Origin: an uncultured Jannaschia sp.
GTDB taxonomy: Bacteria; Pseudomonadota; Alphaproteobacteria; Rhodobacterales; Rhodobacteraceae
Assembly: GCF_947503795.1 (NCBI RefSeq)
Contig: NZ_CANNEZ010000001.1
Span: forward strand, 735,001-799,000
Reading direction: 5' to 3'
Length of the DNA: 64,000 nucleotides
Shown here: positions 39,336 through 48,209 of the stretch, in pieces
How positions within the stretch are numbered: position 1 is the first letter of the stretch
Layout of the letters: each line of letters opens with the position of its first letter
Made by a program: the position numbers and the translations under genes
The notes under the pieces: generated by a model
The model's input: the letters and a program-made list of their open reading frames with translations, nothing else
Told to the model about the DNA's origin: nothing
Database searches by the model: none

Positions 39336-40565
39336 ATGACGACGATAACCGATCCGCCGAAGGCGGAAGGATTCCGTTTCGGGCAGCTGATCAACGACAC
39401 GCGGTACCGGAGCTACACGTTCCAGTTTATCGCCCTGGTCCTGCTGTTCGTGTTCTTCGGTTGGATGATCCGCAACGCGATCAACAATCCCGTTCTGCAG
39501 CAGGTCGGCATCAGCTTCGACTTCCTCCAGGCCCCGGCCGGATACGACATCAACCAGCAGCCGATCGAGTACACGTCGCAATCGACGCATCTGCGCGCCA
39601 CCATCGTCGGCGCGATCAACACGATCATCGTGGCGCTCCTGGCCTGCGTGACCGCGACGATCTTCGGCGTGATCGCGGGCGTGCTGCGCCTGTCGAACAA
39701 CTGGATCATCTCCAAGCTGATGGCCGTCTATGTCGAGATGTTCCGCAACATCCCGGTTCTGATCTGGATCATCATCATCTTCACCGTCGCGGCGAACACC
39801 TTCCCCGCGATCTCCGATTTCCGGCTGCCGCGCGACGGCTCCGACCCCGAGCGGTCGCTGCTCTTCGGGATGTTCGCGGCGACCAACCAGGGCGTCTTCA
39901 TTCCGCGCCTGACCTTCAGCGGTCAGGGCTGGCTGATCGCGGCGATCGTCGCGGCGTCGATCCTCGGCGTGTTCGGATGGCGCAGCTACGCGCGCAAGCA
40001 ACTCTATGATCATGGCCGCGAAGTTCCGACGTTCCTGCCGTCGCTCGCCATCCTGATCTTGCCTGTCGTGCTTGCGCAGCTTGTGCTGGGCTTCCCCGTC
40101 GGCCTGGAGAATCCCGAGATGGGCCGCTTCCGCTTCGAGGGCGGCTTCCTGCTGCGACCGTCGCTGATCGCGCTGTGGTTCGCGCTGTCGATCTATACGG
40201 GCGCCTTCATCGCCGAGAACGTCCGCGCGGGCATCCTCGCGGTGTCCAAGGGCCAGACCGAGGCGGCCGCCGCGCTGGGCCTGCGTCCCGGCCGGATCAT
40301 GTCACTGGTGGTTCTGCCGCAGGCGCTGCGGGTCATCATCCCGCCGCTGATCTCGCAATATCTCAACATCACCAAGAACACGTCGCTCGCCATCGCGGTG
40401 GGGTACATGGACCTGACGGGGACGCTGGGGGGCATCACGCTGAACCAGACGGGCCGGGCGCTGGAATGCATCCTGCTCCTGATGGCGTTCTACCTGACGT
40501 TCAGCCTCGCCATCTCGGCGATCATGAACGTGTACAACAATTCCGTGGCCCTGAAGGAGCGCTGA
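39336..40565 (+). CDS. aapQ: General L-amino-acid ABC transporter permease AapQ
   Basis: 409 aa from the ATG giving MTTITDPPKAEG; the frame could extend 9 codons upstream but without better support. Polytopic permease with the EAA motif region AAALGLRPGRIMSLVVLPQALRV. Matches AapQ/BztB. Pairs with AapM. Confidence 0.93.
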   Translation: MTTITDPPKAEGFRFGQLINDTRYRSYTFQFIALVLLFVFFGWMIRNAINNPVLQQVGISFDFLQAPAGYDINQQPIEYTSQSTHLRATIVGAINTIIVALLACVTATIFGVIAGVLRLSNNWIISKLMAVYVEMFRNIPVLIWIIIIFTVAANTFPAISDFRLPRDGSDPERSLLFGMFAATNQGVFIPRLTFSGQGWLIAAIVAASILGVFGWRSYARKQLYDHGREVPTFLPSLAILILPVVLAQLVLGFPVGLENPEMGRFRFEGGFLLRPSLIALWFALSIYTGAFIAENVRAGILAVSKGQTEAAAALGLRPGRIMSLVVLPQALRVIIPPLISQYLNITKNTSLAIAVGYMDLTGTLGGITLNQTGRALECILLLMAFYLTFSLAISAIMNVYNNSVALKER

Positions 40566-40566
40566 G

Positions 40567-41862
40567 ATGTCCGACGCACACGCACATTCCGTCGCCTTCG
40601 TCCGCGAGAGCGAGATCCCACCGGCACCGCCGCCGGTGGCCGAGACCGGGGTCGTCAAGTGGGTTCGCGAGAACCTCTTCTCGGGCTGGTTCAACACGAT
40701 CATGACCATCCTCGGCGTCCTGGTCGTCTGGTACCTTCTGTCGGGACTGGTCCCGTGGATCGTGAACGGCACCTGGACCGGCGAGGACATCCGCGATTGC
40801 CGCGAGCAGTTGCAGGGCAGCGGCGGGGGCTGCTTCGCGGTCCTCACCGAGCGCTGGCCGCAGCTTCTGTTCGGGTTCCAGTATCCCGATTACCTGCGCT
40901 GGCGGCCGTCTCTGGCCTTCGCACTCCTGTTCCTCGCGGTGCCGCCGGTCCTGTTCTTCAAGCTGCCGCGCTGGACGCTGATCGCGACCGCCATCTACCC
41001 GTTCCTCGCCTACTGGCTGATCTGGGGCGGCACGGCGCTGTCGCCGATCTTCGTCGCTCTGGGCATCGCGCTGGGCTACATGATCTTCACCCGCGTCGAG
41101 CGTCAGGGCTTCGTGCTCGGGCTCCTGGCCGGGGTGGCGACCTTCCTCCTGACGCTCTGGGTCGGGGGCTTCGTCATCGACGCCGGACGCGACTTCCTGG
41201 CGATCGAGGCCGTGCCGTCGCGCCAGATGGGTGGGTTCATGCTCAACATGATCCTCGGCGTCGTTTGCGTGTCGCTGTCGCTGCCGATCGGGATCGTGCT
41301 GGCGCTGGGGCGGCAATCGCGCCTGCCCATCGTCAAGGGCTTCTGCGTCATCTTCATCGAGTTCATCCGCGGCGTGCCGCTGATCACGCTGCTCTTCGTG
41401 GCGAACGTGGTGCTGGCCTACTTCCTGCCGCCGAACTCGAACTTCGACCTGATCGTACGGGTGATCATCATGATCACGGCCTTCTCCTCGGCCTATATCG
41501 CCGAGGTGATCCGGGGCGGTCTCGCCGCCCTGCCGAAGGGGCAGTACGAGGCGGCGGATTCGCTCGGGCTCGACTATCCGCAGGCGATGCGGCTGATCAT
41601 CCTGCCGCAGGCGCTTAAGATCTCGATCCCCGGCATCGTGAATGTCGCGGTCGGTCTCTTCAAGGACACGACGCTGGTCTCGGTCATCTCGATGTTCGAC
41701 CTGGTCGGCATGATCCGGGGCCCGATCCTCAGCTCGACCGACTGGACGGGCGTCTATTGGGAGCTCTGGGCCGCGGCCTGCGTGCTGTTCTTCGTCGTCT
41801 GCTACGGCATCTCGCAATACTCGCAATGGCTCGAACGCCAGCTGCGCACCGATCATCGATAG
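40567..41862 (+). CDS. aapM: General L-amino-acid ABC transporter permease AapM
   Basis: 431 aa. Long N-terminal part with extra helices, then the HisM-type permease domain with EAA motif ADSLGLDYPQAMRLIILPQA. Starts 1 nt after the aapQ stop. Matches AapM/BztC. Confidence 0.93.
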   Translation: MSDAHAHSVAFVRESEIPPAPPPVAETGVVKWVRENLFSGWFNTIMTILGVLVVWYLLSGLVPWIVNGTWTGEDIRDCREQLQGSGGGCFAVLTERWPQLLFGFQYPDYLRWRPSLAFALLFLAVPPVLFFKLPRWTLIATAIYPFLAYWLIWGGTALSPIFVALGIALGYMIFTRVERQGFVLGLLAGVATFLLTLWVGGFVIDAGRDFLAIEAVPSRQMGGFMLNMILGVVCVSLSLPIGIVLALGRQSRLPIVKGFCVIFIEFIRGVPLITLLFVANVVLAYFLPPNSNFDLIVRVIIMITAFSSAYIAEVIRGGLAALPKGQYEAADSLGLDYPQAMRLIILPQALKISIPGIVNVAVGLFKDTTLVSVISMFDLVGMIRGPILSSTDWTGVYWELWAAACVLFFVVCYGISQYSQWLERQLRTDHR

Positions 41863-41871
41863 GAGGCCGAC

Positions 41872-42651
41872 ATGGCTGCATTGGACACCAACCCGCAGGG
41901 CATGACCGTCTCCGACGAGGTGGCGATCGATATCCAGAACATGAACAAGTGGTACGGCTCGTTCCACGTGCTGCGCGACATCGACCTGACGGTGCAACGG
42001 GGCGAGCGGATCGTCATCTGCGGACCTTCGGGGTCGGGCAAGTCGACGCTGATCCGTTGCATCAACGCGCTCGAGGAGCATCAACAGGGGTCGATCGTGG
42101 TCGACGGCACGCCGCTCTCGTCGGATCTCAAGAATATCGACAAGATCCGGTCCGAGGTCGGAATGTGCTTTCAGCACTTCAACCTGTTCCCGCATCTGAC
42201 GATCATGGAGAACTGCACGCTGGCGCCGATCTGGGTTCGCAAGATCCCCAAGCGCGAGGCCGAAGAGACGGCGATGCACTTCCTCGAGAAGGTCAAGATC
42301 CCCGAGCAGGCCGACAAGTATCCCGGCCAGCTTTCGGGGGGCCAGCAGCAGCGGGTCGCCATCGCGCGCTCGCTCTGCATGCGGCCGCGCATCATGCTCT
42401 TCGACGAGCCGACTTCGGCGCTCGATCCCGAGATGATCAAGGAGGTGCTGGACACCATGATCCAACTCGCCGAGGAGGGGATGACCATGCTCTGCGTGAC
42501 CCACGAGATGGGCTTCGCCCGTCAGGTCGCCAACCGCGTCATCTTCATGGATGCAGGCCAGATCGTCGAACAGAACGAGCCGGAGGCCTTCTTCAACCAC
42601 CCGCAGAACGAGCGCACCAAGCTCTTCCTGAGCCAGATCCTCGGGCACTGA
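41872..42651 (+). CDS. aapP: General L-amino-acid ABC transporter ATPase AapP
   Basis: 259 aa. Walker [10 protein letters not shown] (51-59), signature LSGGQ (154-158), Walker B LFDEP (176-180), and the GlnQ-like D-loop SALDPEM. It powers the Aap importer. RBS AGGAGG. Last gene of the aap operon. Confidence 0.96.
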   Translation: MAALDTNPQGMTVSDEVAIDIQNMNKWYGSFHVLRDIDLTVQRGERIVICGPSGSGKSTLIRCINALEEHQQGSIVVDGTPLSSDLKNIDKIRSEVGMCFQHFNLFPHLTIMENCTLAPIWVRKIPKREAEETAMHFLEKVKIPEQADKYPGQLSGGQQQRVAIARSLCMRPRIMLFDEPTSALDPEMIKEVLDTMIQLAEEGMTMLCVTHEMGFARQVANRVIFMDAGQIVEQNEPEAFFNHPQNERTKLFLSQILGH

Positions 42652-42691
42652 GCCCTACGCCGCCGGGACGCCCCGGCGCCGACCAGACCGC

Positions 42692-42721
42692 GCGGGCGCT
42701 TCGGGACACCGGGGCGCCCGC
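42692..42721. other. Inverted repeat between the convergent aapP and GFA-like genes
   Basis: GCGGGCGC / GCGCCCGC (8 bp, 14-nt loop); a smaller hairpin CGCCGGG / CCCGGCG lies 15 bp earlier. No T-tract. It may end transcripts from both sides. Confidence 0.4.
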
Positions 42722-42827
42722 TGCCGTTCGGGGGTCGGAGAGCTGGCTTGCGGGAGGGGCTTCGGGCGCGGGTGATGCGCTGGGCCCGCCGGGGTGCCGA
42801 ACGACGCGAAGCGCCCGTCCGCGCGCG

Positions 42828-43406
42828 TCAGGTCCGGCCGACGCCCATCAGCGCGGCGGCCCGCTCCTCGCGCGTCAGAACCTTCGGGGTCACGGTCGGC
42901 GTGGTGCCATCGGCCTCGAAGAACGGGCTGTCCTTCCAGTGGCCATTCAGGTTCTTGGCGGCCATCCGCACGAGCATCTTGCCGACCATCTTCGGCATCC
43001 CCTTGTGCGTCGCCTTGCCGTCCGGGGCGGGGATGAAGGCCTCGGCCACGACGGGGCCCGCCTCGGTCGCATCATCCAGCCGGTCGGCATTCACGCCGAC
43101 ATGCACGAAGCGCGCCTTGGTCGGCGTGAAGAACAGCGGCGTGTCGCAGCAGGTCGCGTACCAGCGGAGCGCGCCCTTGGGCGACAGGCGCATGATGCGA
43201 AGGTTCTCGCCGCCCTGGGTGATGCGGATGCGGTCCTGCGCCGTCTGCAGGATCTCGACCTTCTCGGGATCGGCGAGGCCCAGATGGGTGTAGGCGGACC
43301 GGCAATCCGCGCAGTGGCACGCGATATGGGTGTAGTCGGCAGGCGAGACCTCGGCCACAACGCCCCGGAGTTCGCCGCAGCGACAGGCGAAGCCGAGATC
43401 GGGCAT
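42828..43406 (-). CDS. GFA-like zinc-binding domain protein (DUF6151-like)
   Basis: 192 aa from the ATG giving MPDLGFACRCGELRG. Cys/His pairs typical of GFA-type zinc domains are visible: CRCGEL, HIACHCADC and WYATCCDTPL. The layout LRGVV...HCADC...RLSPKG..RWYATCC fits the DUF6151 subgroup rather than true glutathione-dependent formaldehyde activators. Its ATG overlaps the phaZ stop (TGATG), so it is translated with phaZ. Function unknown. Confidence 0.75.
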   Translation of the reverse strand: MPDLGFACRCGELRGVVAEVSPADYTHIACHCADCRSAYTHLGLADPEKVEILQTAQDRIRITQGGENLRIMRLSPKGALRWYATCCDTPLFFTPTKARFVHVGVNADRLDDATEAGPVVAEAFIPAPDGKATHKGMPKMVGKMLVRMAAKNLNGHWKDSPFFEADGTTPTVTPKVLTREERAAALMGVGRT

Positions 43407-44722
43407 CAGACCGCGACGTTGGGCGAGGGCGGCGGGACGTCGGCGGTCTCGACCGCGCGCAGCTTCGGCTTGCGGCGCTTGGGCGCGGCCTTGCCGGAAT
43501 TGGCGTCGATGAAGTCGAGCACGAGGGGCCGGATGTTCCGCCGCCACGAGCCGCCCGCGAAGATGCCGTAATGCCCGGCCTCGGGCTCCAGATAGCTGGC
43601 CTTCTTGTCGTCGGGCAGGCCGGTCAGCAGATCGAGCGCCGCGACGCATTGGCCGGGGGCCGAGATGTCGTCCTTGCCACCCTCGACCGTCTTGACGGCG
43701 ACGCGGGTGATCTTGCCGATATCGACCTGGTGGCCGTCGACGGTGAAGCGGTTCTGCGCGATCTCGAGTCCCTTGAAGATGCGCTCGACCGTCGAGAGGT
43801 AGAACTCGGCGGTCATGTCCATCACGGCGAGGTATTCGTCGTAGAACTTGTTGTGCCGGTCGTGATCGCTGGCCGTGCCTTCGGCAACGTTCATCACCTG
43901 GTCGGCGAAGGCCTTGGAATGGGTCTCGGCGTTCATCGACATGAAGGACGCGAGTTGCAGCAGGCCCGGATAGACCATCCGCCCGACGCCCGGATATTTG
44001 AAGCCGACCCGCTGGACCATCGACTGCTCGAGCTGGCCCATCGTGACGCGGCGGCCGAAATCGGTGACGTCGGTGGCGGCGGCATCGGGGTCGATGGGAC
44101 CACCGATCAGCGTGAGGGTCGAGGGCTGGGCGTCGGGGTCCTGCTCGGCCAAGAGGGCCGTCGCGGCCAAGGTCAGGGGGGCGGGCTGGCAGACGGCGAT
44201 GACGTTGATGTCGGGGCCGAGCGCCTTCATGAAATCGACGAGGTAGAGGGTGTAATCCTCGACGTCGAACTTGCCGGCGCTGACGGGGATGTCGCGGGCG
44301 TTGTGCCAGTCGGTGATGTAGACATCCGCGTCAGGCAGGAGCGAGACCACCGTGCTGCGCAGGAGCGTGGCGTAATGGCCCGACATCGGTGCGACGAGCA
44401 TGATGCGGCGGGCCATCGGCGCGCGACCCTGCACGTTGAAGCGGATCAGGTCTCCGAAGGGACGCGAGACCTCGGTCTCGACGGCGACGATGTGGTCGCG
44501 CCCGTCTTCGCCGGTCAGGGGCGGGATGTTCCAGTCGGGTTTGACGATCATGCGCTCGAAGCTGCGCTCGGTGACCTCGCCCCAGGCGGCCATCCACTGG
44601 AAGGCGGGGTTCGGGATCAGCGCGAAGGCCGGATAGCTGGCCATCGTGCGAGCCGTGGCCCCCAGCCATGCGTTCGTGTTTCGGGCGGCTTCCATCATGT
44701 CGTAGGCGGCCATGAAGCGCAT
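43406..44722 (-). CDS. phaZ: Intracellular PHB depolymerase
   Basis: 438 aa, cytoplasmic (no signal peptide). It matches PhaZ depolymerases of the type with a Cys nucleophile: Cys178 in AVCQPAP, with a later His in GHYGIFAG. It mobilises native polyhydroxybutyrate granules. RBS GAGGG about 8 nt before the ATG. Divergent from phaC across 120 bp. Confidence 0.93.
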   Translation of the reverse strand: MRFMAAYDMMEAARNTNAWLGATARTMASYPAFALIPNPAFQWMAAWGEVTERSFERMIVKPDWNIPPLTGEDGRDHIVAVETEVSRPFGDLIRFNVQGRAPMARRIMLVAPMSGHYATLLRSTVVSLLPDADVYITDWHNARDIPVSAGKFDVEDYTLYLVDFMKALGPDINVIAVCQPAPLTLAATALLAEQDPDAQPSTLTLIGGPIDPDAAATDVTDFGRRVTMGQLEQSMVQRVGFKYPGVGRMVYPGLLQLASFMSMNAETHSKAFADQVMNVAEGTASDHDRHNKFYDEYLAVMDMTAEFYLSTVERIFKGLEIAQNRFTVDGHQVDIGKITRVAVKTVEGGKDDISAPGQCVAALDLLTGLPDDKKASYLEPEAGHYGIFAGGSWRRNIRPLVLDFIDANSGKAAPKRRKPKLRAVETADVPPPSPNVAV

Positions 44723-44771
44723 GGGGTATTCCCTCGAAGAACGGCGCGGCATGGATTTGGACCCTGCCGCA

Positions 44772-44789
44772 TTGGGTCCGCAGACCCAA
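44772..44789. promoter_or_regulatory. Palindrome in the phaZ-phaC intergenic region
   Basis: TTGGGTC-CGCA-GACCCAA, a perfect 7-bp inverted repeat between the divergent starts. TTGGGT with CTAGGT 16 bp downstream could be a phaC promoter that overlaps it. TGC-rich stretches (GCATGTGCAGCATG, 44811-44824) follow, which may be PhaR contacts. Confidence 0.45.
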
Positions 44790-44842
44790 CGTGCTAGGTC
44801 TTGCGGTGTTAGCATGTGCAGCATGAACGCGGAAGGCAAGCG

Positions 44843-46672
44843 ATGACGAGCGAAGATGGTGCGAATGCAACGAAGCGTGACGAAACGGACGGGGGCGCGC
44901 TGGAGCGCATGAACGCCAATCTCGCGCGCATGGACGAGCTGACCAAGCGGCTGGTCGGTGCGTTGTCGCAGCGGCAATCCTCGGACCAGGGATTGCAGGG
45001 GCCGGGACCGGAGCTCTACGCCAAGGCGATGGCGGCCTACTGGGCCGAGCTGGCCAATAATCCCGGCAAGCTGATCGAACGGCAGGTCGGCTATTGGGGG
45101 CAGGCGCTGCGCCACGCGATGGAGGCGCAGGGCGCGCTGGCCCAGGGCAAGCCCGCCCCGGCGCCGGACGACCTGCCGAAGGACCGCCGCTTCGCCAACC
45201 CGCTCTGGGACGAACATCCCTACTACAACTTCCTCAAGCAGCAGTACCAGATTAGCGCCTCGGCCATCCGTGACACGGTATCGGAGCTGGGGGGGCTGGA
45301 CGCGGCCGACAAGCGGCGGGTCGAGTTCTTCAGCCAGCAGATCGTCGATCTCTTCGCGCCGACCAACTTCCTCGCGACCAACCCCGAGGCGATGCAGCGC
45401 GCCGTCGAGACCGAGGGCGAAAGCCTCGTGAAGGGGCTGGAAAACCTCGTACGGGACATCGAGGCCAATCACGGCGACTGGCTGGTGACCCTGTCTGACC
45501 CGGACGCGTTCCAGGTCGGCGGAAACATCGCGGCTACCGAAGGGTCGGTCGTGTTCCGCAACCGGATGTTCGAGCTGATCCAGTATGCGCCGACGACGAA
45601 GCAGGTCCATGCGCGGCCGATCGTTCTGTTTCCGCCCTGGATCAACAAGTTCTACGTCCTCGACCTGAAACCGCAGAACAGCCTCATCAAATGGATCGTG
45701 GACCAGGGCTACACGCTCTTCGTGGTGAGCTGGGTGAACCCCGATGCGAGCTATGCGGATGTGGGCCTCGAGGACTACGTGACGGACGGCTACCTGACCG
45801 CGATCGACGTCGCCCGCGAGATCACGAAGCAGGACCAGGTCAACGCGATCGGTTACTGCATCGCCGGGACCACGCTGGCCGCGACGCTGGCGCTGATGGC
45901 GCGGCGGGGCGATACCTCGGTGGCGTCCGCGACCTTCTTCACGACGCTCGCGGATTTCAGCGATCCGGGCGAGATGGGCGTGTTCCTCGACGACGATTTC
46001 GTCGACGGGATCGAACGCGAGAGCAAGCAGAAGGGCTATCTCGACAAGTTCTTCATGGGGCGGACGTTCAGCTACCTGCGGTCCAACGATCTCGTCTACG
46101 GACCCGCGATCAAGTCCTACATGCTGGGTGAGGCGCCGCCCGCCTTCGACCTGCTCTACTGGAACGGCGACGGCACCAACCTGCCCGGCCCGATGGTCAC
46201 CGAATACCTCCGCAAGCTCTGCCTCGCCAACGAACTGGCGACGACGGGCTTCTCGCTTCTGGGCGAGGACGGGCTGACGCTCGGGGACGTGACGGTGCCG
46301 CTGGCCGCGATTGCCTGCGAGACGGACCACATCGCCCAGTGGAAGGGCGCGTGGCACACGGTCGACAAGATGGGCTCGGACGACAAGACGTTCATCCTCT
46401 CCGAGAGCGGGCATATCGCAGGCATCGTGAACCCGCCCTCGAAGAAGAAATACGGCCACTACATCAACGACGAGGGGCTGGAGGCCGAGACGCCCGAGGA
46501 CTGGCTCGAGAAGGCCGTCTACCACGAAGGCTCCTGGTGGCCGCGCTGGGAGGAATGGGTGCGGCCGCGTTCGGGCAAGAAGGTCGCGGCGCGCAAGCCC
46601 GGCGGACCGAACCACCCTGTGATCGAGGCCGCGCCGGGCCAATACGTGAAGTCAAAGGACCGCGCGGCCTGA
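44843..46672 (+). CDS. phaC: Class I polyhydroxyalkanoate synthase
   Basis: 609 aa from the ATG after GGAAGG. Lipase-like box GYCIAG (337-342) with catalytic Cys339, Asp495 (CETDHIAQW) and His524 (ESGHIAG). The N-terminal domain contains the usual FNPLWDEHPYY-type motif (spelled FANPLWDEHPYYNFLKQQY). It polymerises (R)-3-hydroxybutyryl-CoA into PHB on granules. It is followed by phaP and phaR. Confidence 0.96.
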   Translation: MTSEDGANATKRDETDGGALERMNANLARMDELTKRLVGALSQRQSSDQGLQGPGPELYAKAMAAYWAELANNPGKLIERQVGYWGQALRHAMEAQGALAQGKPAPAPDDLPKDRRFANPLWDEHPYYNFLKQQYQISASAIRDTVSELGGLDAADKRRVEFFSQQIVDLFAPTNFLATNPEAMQRAVETEGESLVKGLENLVRDIEANHGDWLVTLSDPDAFQVGGNIAATEGSVVFRNRMFELIQYAPTTKQVHARPIVLFPPWINKFYVLDLKPQNSLIKWIVDQGYTLFVVSWVNPDASYADVGLEDYVTDGYLTAIDVAREITKQDQVNAIGYCIAGTTLAATLALMARRGDTSVASATFFTTLADFSDPGEMGVFLDDDFVDGIERESKQKGYLDKFFMGRTFSYLRSNDLVYGPAIKSYMLGEAPPAFDLLYWNGDGTNLPGPMVTEYLRKLCLANELATTGFSLLGEDGLTLGDVTVPLAAIACETDHIAQWKGAWHTVDKMGSDDKTFILSESGHIAGIVNPPSKKKYGHYINDEGLEAETPEDWLEKAVYHEGSWWPRWEEWVRPRSGKKVAARKPGGPNHPVIEAAPGQYVKSKDRAA

Positions 46673-46802
46673 GGGCTGGCGCGGGCCGAGTCGCGTGGCG
46701 AGATGTTCGTTTGGCGGATGTTTTTCGGTCGGGCGATCGGTAGGATGCATTGGCGTTGGGCGGTCAGCCGGACTCGAAACCTAAGAAAAATCTATTAAAG
46801 AC

Positions 46803-46819
46803 AACGCTTTATAAGCGTT
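46803..46819. promoter_or_regulatory. 17-bp palindrome between phaC and phaP
   Basis: AACGCTT-TAT-AAGCGTT, perfect 7-bp arms. It lies in a short AT-rich patch about 78 bp upstream of the phaP -35 box. Too short and T-poor for a terminator; it could be an operator. Confidence 0.5.
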
Positions 46820-46873
46820 CAGCTCGCGAGGCAGGCGTCTGGGCGGCGTCCGGTAAAGACGTCCGAAATTTTA

Positions 46874-46888
46874 TGCTGCAGTGCAGCA
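46874..46888. promoter_or_regulatory. PhaR operator candidate upstream of phaP
   Basis: TGCTGCA-G-TGCAGCA, a perfect 15-bp palindrome that contains CTGC-AGT-GCAG, the CTGC-N3-GCAG pattern described for PhaR of Paracoccus. It lies 8 bp before the -35 box, and more TGC repeats lie inside the promoter spacer. Confidence 0.75.
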
Positions 46889-46896
46889 ATCCACCC

Positions 46897-46925
46897 TTGC
46901 AATGCCGCGATGCAGCATGTATATC
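46897..46925 (+). promoter_or_regulatory. phaP: phaP promoter
   Basis: TTGCAA (46897-46902), a 17-bp spacer and TATATC (46920-46925). The spacer contains ATGCAGCATG, another TGC-type element. Confidence 0.65.
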
Positions 46926-46995
46926 CTTTCGCAGACGCAGCATGGACCGGTTCGAAGATCGGTCGCTGGCGCCAGAGACACGCGAGGAGAACCAC

Positions 46996-47442
46996 ATGAT
47001 GACCAAGACGCAAGATTTCACCAAGTACATGTCCGACATGATGGGCATGATGCCGGTTGACACCGGTGCGATGACCGAAGCCTTCAAGACGCAGGCCGCC
47101 TTCGCCGAGAAGATGTCCGCCGTGGCCCTGAACGCCGCCGAGCAGTCGGCCGAGATCAGCCACAAGTGGACCCGCGAGACCCTGAACAAGATGGCGCCCG
47201 TCGCCACCGTCAAGGACGAGCCGGCCGACTACGCCAAGTCCTTCACCGATTTCGCTTCGGCCTCCGCCGAAGTGGCTGCCGAGAACATGGCCGCCTTCGC
47301 CGAGATCGCCAAGAAGGTCCAGATGGACACCGTCGAGCTGATGATGGCCGCCGGCAAGGAAGCCCAGGAAGACGCCACCGTGGCCGTCAAGAAGGCGACC
47401 GCGCAGGCCACCTCGGCCACGAAGAAGGCCGCGTCCAAGTAA
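46996..47442 (+). CDS. phaP: Phasin (PHB granule surface protein)
   Basis: 148 aa from the ATG 6 nt after GAGGAG. Amphipathic helical phasin: Met-rich start MMTKTQDFTKYMSDMMGMMP, then Ala-rich helices and an Ala/Lys/Thr C-terminus (KKATAQATSATKKAASK). It coats PHB granules and sets their number and size. Own promoter with PhaR site. Confidence 0.92.
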   Translation: MMTKTQDFTKYMSDMMGMMPVDTGAMTEAFKTQAAFAEKMSAVALNAAEQSAEISHKWTRETLNKMAPVATVKDEPADYAKSFTDFASASAEVAAENMAAFAEIAKKVQMDTVELMMAAGKEAQEDATVAVKKATAQATSATKKAASK

Positions 47443-47469
47443 GGACGTCGCCGGTCGAACGACCGTGAG

Positions 47470-47497
47470 GGGCGGGTCCGCGAGGGCCCGCCCTTTC
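47470..47497 (+). terminator. Intrinsic terminator after phaP
   Basis: GGGCGGGTCC / GGGCCCGCCC (10 bp, one G-U) with a GCGA loop and TTTCT. Separates phaP from phaR. Confidence 0.82.
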
Positions 47498-47560
47498 TGC
47501 GTCCGCATCATGGAGCCCTCCGCCTTACGAAGCGGCAAGGTCCGGGTCGGACCTTTTCGT

Positions 47561-47597
47561 TTGCGCTGCGCTGCGGAACCGCTACGCTGCACTGCAC
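47561..47597 (+). promoter_or_regulatory. phaR: phaR promoter and PhaR site
   Basis: Weak hexamers TTGCGC and TACGCT, 16 bp apart. CTGC-ACT-GCAC at 47587-47597 is one base off the CTGC-N3-GCAG pattern, and two more CTGCG repeats precede it. It suggests autoregulation of phaR. Confidence 0.55.
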
Positions 47598-47614
47598 CCA
47601 ACGGAGGTCGAGCG

Positions 47615-48193
47615 ATGTCGGATGACACGAAGCCGCTGCTCATCAAGCGCTACGCGAGCCGACGGCTCTACAACACCGAGACCAGCGACTACGTCACGCT
47701 CGAGGACATCGCGGGCTTCATCCGCGCGGGGCGCGAGGTGCAGATCGTGGACCTCAAGTCGGGCGACGACCTGACGCGATCCTACCTCCTCCAGATCATT
47801 GCCGAGCACGAGTCCAAGGGCGACAGCGTGCTGCCGCTGGGCGTGCTGACCGACCTCGTCCGCTCCTATACCGGGGCGGCGCAATCGGTGGTGCCCGACT
47901 TCCTCGCCTCCAGCTTCGAGATGCTGCGCTCGGGCCAGTCGAAGATGCTCGAGAACATGACGGCGATAAATCCGATCGCGCAGATGCCTGGCTTCAAGGC
48001 CATGCAGGAGCAGCAGAAGGCGTTCTTCAAGGCGATGACCGGCGGTTGGACCGCCCCGGTCGAGGGCGGCGCAGCACCCGGCGAGCTGCCCGCCGAGGGC
48101 AGCGACGCGGCACCGCAATCGAAGGAAGAGCTCGACGCGATCCGCAAGCAGCTGGCCGAGATGCAGGCGATGCTGTCGAAGATGAACAAGTAG
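47615..48193 (+). CDS. phaR: PHB synthesis repressor PhaR
   Basis: 192 aa from the ATG after GGAGG. The DNA/PHB-binding N-terminus is characteristic: KRYASRRLYNTETSDYVTLEDIA. A PHB accumulation regulatory domain and a charged C-terminus follow. It represses phaP and itself until PHB granules titrate it away. Confidence 0.95.
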   Translation: MSDDTKPLLIKRYASRRLYNTETSDYVTLEDIAGFIRAGREVQIVDLKSGDDLTRSYLLQIIAEHESKGDSVLPLGVLTDLVRSYTGAAQSVVPDFLASSFEMLRSGQSKMLENMTAINPIAQMPGFKAMQEQQKAFFKAMTGGWTAPVEGGAAPGELPAEGSDAAPQSKEELDAIRKQLAEMQAMLSKMNK

Positions 48194-48209
48194 GCCGGGA
48201 CGCGGCGGC

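Noticed and set aside
44723-46642. N-terminal extension of phaZ to a 1078-codon frame antisense to phaC
   Set aside because: PhaZ homology starts at 44722 with a good RBS; the upstream part is the shadow of phaC.
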